The notes under the pieces are model-generated. The model was not told the origin of the DNA. It searched no databases and worked only from the letters and a program-made list of their open reading frames with translations. Shown here piece after piece: positions 6,036 through 7,875 of a stretch of 7,875 nt of DNA (positions are counted from its first letter, which is position 1; each line of letters begins with the position of its first letter). The DNA is from Anaerolineae bacterium. GTDB lineage: Bacteria > Chloroflexota > Anaerolineae > 4572-78 > NAK82. A program made the translations under genes and the position numbers. Location: assembly GCA_030598425.1 (NCBI GenBank), contig JAUVPY010000103.1, positions 1 to 7,875 on the forward strand, written 5' to 3'.

Positions 6036-7032
6036 TCACACCCTGAGCTAGAAGCACAAACAACACAATAAGCCCTTCCAAAGTGCCGCCCAGCGCCGAA
6101 TCGAGCTGCATGTTTAGCTCCAGCCGGGGGCTGCCCACGCCCACGGCGGCGAAGAAGAGGGCGATGGGAATTACCCACACCGGCCGAAAGCCAGCCAGCA
6201 GCACCACCAGCAATGCCGAAAAGCCAAAGCCGGCGGAAATGCCTGGGATCAATCGCTGGCGTACGCCGGTGGCCAGGATAGAGCCAGTCAGTCCAGCCAA
6301 TGCCCCACACAGCAGAAAAGCAAGCAGAATATAGCGCTGGGTGGGGATACCCATCAAGAAGGCCGAGCGCTGGTTTTTGCCGATGGCCTTGAGCTTGAGG
6401 CCCCAGGTGGTGTCACCCAATGCGAAGTACACCAAGACGATGGCAACCAAGGCCAGGACCACCGCAATGGGATGGACCGGCAAGCCCCCCAGGCGTGGCA
6501 GCCAAGCTAGCGGCGGGAAAGGTTCAGTACCGCTCATCGTGGCGCCGTCGGCTGGCTTCCAGGGGCCGAAAATTAAATAGTTGGTGAGCACGATGGCGAT
6601 GAAGTTCAGCCCCACGCCGCCAAATATCTCGTGGACGCCCCCATATACCTTGAGCCAGCCGGCCAGCAGTCCCCACAGCGCCCCGCCCACCATCCCGGCT
6701 ATCAGCAACAACGGGGTGAATAGGAGCGCCGGCAGGGTGAGGTTGAGCGCCAGCCAGGTGGCCAGCAGCGCGCCGGCCACAATCTGGCCCTCCACCCCGA
6801 TGTTCCACAAACCGGCCGCAAAGGTGATGAGCAGTCCAGCCGAGCAAAGCCACAGGGGCACTGCTGCCGTGACTACGGAGGACAACTTGTCAGGGCTCTC
6901 CAGTGCGCCCTCGACGATGTTTCGATAAGCTTCCAGTGGCGGCGCTCCCACGACCAGCAGGATGATTGTGGTCAGTCCAAGGGCCAGGATAACGGGCAAG
7001 AGACCGAATGCCAGGTTAGACAGTCGTTGCAT
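6013..7032 (-). CDS. ABC transporter permease 1, nucleoside/simple-sugar type (NupP/YufP-like, COG4603)
   Basis: The 339-residue polytopic permease of the BPD_transp_2 family would pair with permease 2 in the import channel. Family features are AGLWNIGVEGQIVAGA (73-88, the invariant N-G-EGQ segment), GGVHEIFGGVGLNFIA (131-146, matching the usual VNE...LNYIA), the cytoplasmic coupling loop AIGKNQRSAFLMGIP (216-230), and SAGFGFSALLVVLLAG (266-281). The open frame extends upstream to 7122, but the extra residues (MRTAYRVLDC...) are encoded by heptamer-repeat DNA and are polar and unlike a permease. The ATG at 7032 is preferred, with GGTGAC (7044-7039) 6 nt before it, and gives a standard membrane N-terminus. 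It lies 123 nt after the ATPase gene. The last codons lie in a repeat tract. Confidence 0.87.
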   Translation of the reverse strand: MQRLSNLAFGLLPVILALGLTTIILLVVGAPPLEAYRNIVEGALESPDKLSSVVTAAVPLWLCSAGLLITFAAGLWNIGVEGQIVAGALLATWLALNLTLPALLFTPLLLIAGMVGGALWGLLAGWLKVYGGVHEIFGGVGLNFIAIVLTNYLIFGPWKPADGATMSGTEPFPPLAWLPRLGGLPVHPIAVVLALVAIVLVYFALGDTTWGLKLKAIGKNQRSAFLMGIPTQRYILLAFLLCGALAGLTGSILATGVRQRLIPGISAGFGFSALLVVLLAGFRPVWVIPIALFFAAVGVGSPRLELNMQLDSALGGTLEGLIVLFVLLAQGVRRRLREA

Positions 7033-7049
7033 AAGAAAGTCACCAGAAC

Positions 7050-7073
7050 AGCAAATTGGCAAATCAGCAAGAC
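7050..7073. repeat. Short octamer tandem repeat upstream of permease 1
   Basis: Three 8-bp units, agcaaatt, ggcaaatc and agcaagac, lie head to tail just upstream of the permease 1 ribosome site. This is a low-complexity spacer sequence distinct from the nearby acgca heptamers. The number of copies is small, so chance cannot be ruled out. Confidence 0.35.
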
Positions 7074-7102
7074 GGCGGGTCAACGGGGCCCGGCAATCCA
7101 AC

Positions 7103-7164
7103 ACGCGATACGCAGTACGCAATACGAATACGCAGTACGCAATACGCAGTACGCATCACGCATC
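7103..7164. repeat. Heptanucleotide tandem array, tract A (consensus acgcaNt)
   Basis: Nine units follow one another on the plus strand: acgcgat, acgcagt, acgcaat, acgaat (one base short), acgcagt, acgcaat, acgcagt, acgcatc, acgcatc. It resembles the short tandemly repeated repetitive sequences known from cyanobacteria and also common in intergenic DNA of Chloroflexota. It fills half of the 123-bp gap between ATPase and permease 1 genes and contains the ATPase stop codon (7156-7158). It is not a CRISPR: units are 7 bp with no spacers. Confidence 0.85.
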
Positions 7165-7875
7165 ACTCTTCATGCCCCCAATCAAGTAACCCAGTTCCTC
7201 GGCAGACGTCGTGGCAGCTTCTATGGGGCTGGTCATCGTACCTCCGGAAAAGACGACGATACGGTCGCTGTGCTCCATCAATTCGTCCAGGTCGGCCGAG
7301 ATGAAGAGGATAGCCGTGCCACTCCGCCTCCGTTCGAGCAGTTGCTCCCAGACCCACATAGAAGACTCGATGTCCAGGCCCCGGGTGGGATGCTCCATCG
7401 CCAGTAATCTCAAGGTGGGCGGCAAAAGCGACAGCAATGCCCGCTGCTGGTTGCCGCCTGAGAGGGCCTCGACCGGCGTGGTAGGTGTCCCCTTGATGTT
7501 GAATTCTGTGATCTTGCTTTGCATACCGTCCGTAGCCGCGGCCCAGTCGATGAAAGTGGACTGGGCATCGCGTTGGGACAGCACGTAGTGTTCCGTCAGG
7601 GTCAGCCCCTGGACCAATCCCTCCTCCATGCGGCCAGCCGGGAGGTAAGCCACGCCAGCCGCCAGAAAGTCACGGTAGGAGCGCCCGGTGAAGTCTTGTC
7701 CGGCCAAGAGCACCCACCCCGAGGATGGTTTCAGCAGACCGGCGCAGGCTTGGAGCAGCAGCCGCTGGCCACTTCCCTCCAGCCCGGCTAGGCCGATGAC
7801 TTCCCCTTCCCGCACGTTCAGCCTCATTGGGGGGACGGCCAGTCGATAGGTGTGAACTGCTACGTCCTGGATCTC
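7156..7875 (-). CDS. ABC transporter ATP-binding protein, C-terminal half of a double-ATPase (NupO/YufO-like, COG3845; 5' partial)
   Basis: Reading is open to the window edge; 239 residues are visible. They form one complete nucleotide-binding domain, most likely the second of the two found in about 500-residue ATPases of nucleoside/ribose-type importers. Counted from the edge: the degenerate Walker A GLEGSGQ (31-37, Gln replacing the usual Lys, normal for the second domain of this family), LSGGNQQ signature (138-144), a Walker B/D-loop LLAMEHPTRGLD (157-168) with PTRGLD as in this family, and SADLDEL (193-199) where the switch His is normally replaced. The Walker B Glu/Gln region reads MEH rather than the usual AQ or DE, a mild variant. 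The degenerate site means ATP hydrolysis should rest mainly on the first domain. The ATG at 7827 is not the real start. The stop TGA falls in a heptamer array, and the final residues SDA are encoded by it. Confidence 0.87.
   Translation of the reverse strand, partial: EIQDVAVHTYRLAVPPMRLNVREGEVIGLAGLEGSGQRLLLQACAGLLKPSSGWVLLAGQDFTGRSYRDFLAAGVAYLPAGRMEEGLVQGLTLTEHYVLSQRDAQSTFIDWAAATDGMQSKITEFNIKGTPTTPVEALSGGNQQRALLSLLPPTLRLLAMEHPTRGLDIESSMWVWEQLLERRRSGTAILFISADLDELMEHSDRIVVFSGGTMTSPIEAATTSAEELGYLIGGMKSDA

Noticed and set aside
7033..7122. Extended N-terminus of permease 1
   Set aside because: These codons come from heptamer-repeat and spacer DNA and give no permease-like sequence; the ATG at 7032 has a suitable ribosome site.
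7103..7164. CRISPR array
   Set aside because: The units are 7 bp and contiguous with no unique spacers.
7760..7785. Inactive ABC ATPase because Walker A lacks Lys
   Set aside because: Gln in place of Lys is normal in the second nucleotide-binding domain of nucleoside/ribose-type ATPases, so it is not evidence of decay.

Overview
The window looks like a piece of a moderately GC-rich bacterial chromosome, most plausibly from the Chloroflexota (Anaerolineae-like). This is an inference from the mix of protein types (a large GT-C/DUF2142-type membrane protein, a small Cys-containing protein, a VWA lipoprotein and a nucleoside-type ABC importer) and from degenerate heptanucleotide repeats between genes. 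No rRNA, tRNA, CRISPR, transposase or phage gene was seen.

Layout, left to right. (1) Positions 1-1658, plus strand: the 3' part of a polytopic glycosyltransferase-like protein, followed after 12 nt by a 103-residue Cys protein whose Shine-Dalgarno overlaps the upstream stop; probably one operon. (2) Positions 1621-3330, minus strand: a YihY/BrkB-family membrane protein followed closely by a nitrilase-fold protein that has glycine where the catalytic cysteine should be. The nitrilase gene overlaps the 3' end of the plus-strand Cys-protein gene by 38 bp. (3) Positions 3413-4825, plus strand: a lipoprotein with a long low-complexity spacer and a C-terminal von Willebrand A domain, divergent from the YihY gene. 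(4) Positions 4844-7875, minus strand: the 3' part of an ABC importer operon of the BmpA-NupOPQ/YufOPQ class, with genes in the order ATPase (cut by the window edge), permease 1, permease 2. Just after permease 2 there is a reading frame with two CPxC knuckles but no start codon; it looks like a broken zinc-ribbon miniprotein.

The ABC genes would act together as a high-affinity importer, most likely for nucleosides: two permeases form the channel and one double-domain ATPase drives it. The substrate-binding lipoprotein is expected upstream, outside the window. The two internal junctions of this operon carry degenerate 7-bp tandem repeats, and in both cases the stop codon of the upstream gene lies inside the repeat.

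I do not see a clear new multi-gene system. The most unusual items are the cysteine-less nitrilase homologue, the start-less CPxC-CPxC frame and the heptamer arrays that contain gene ends.
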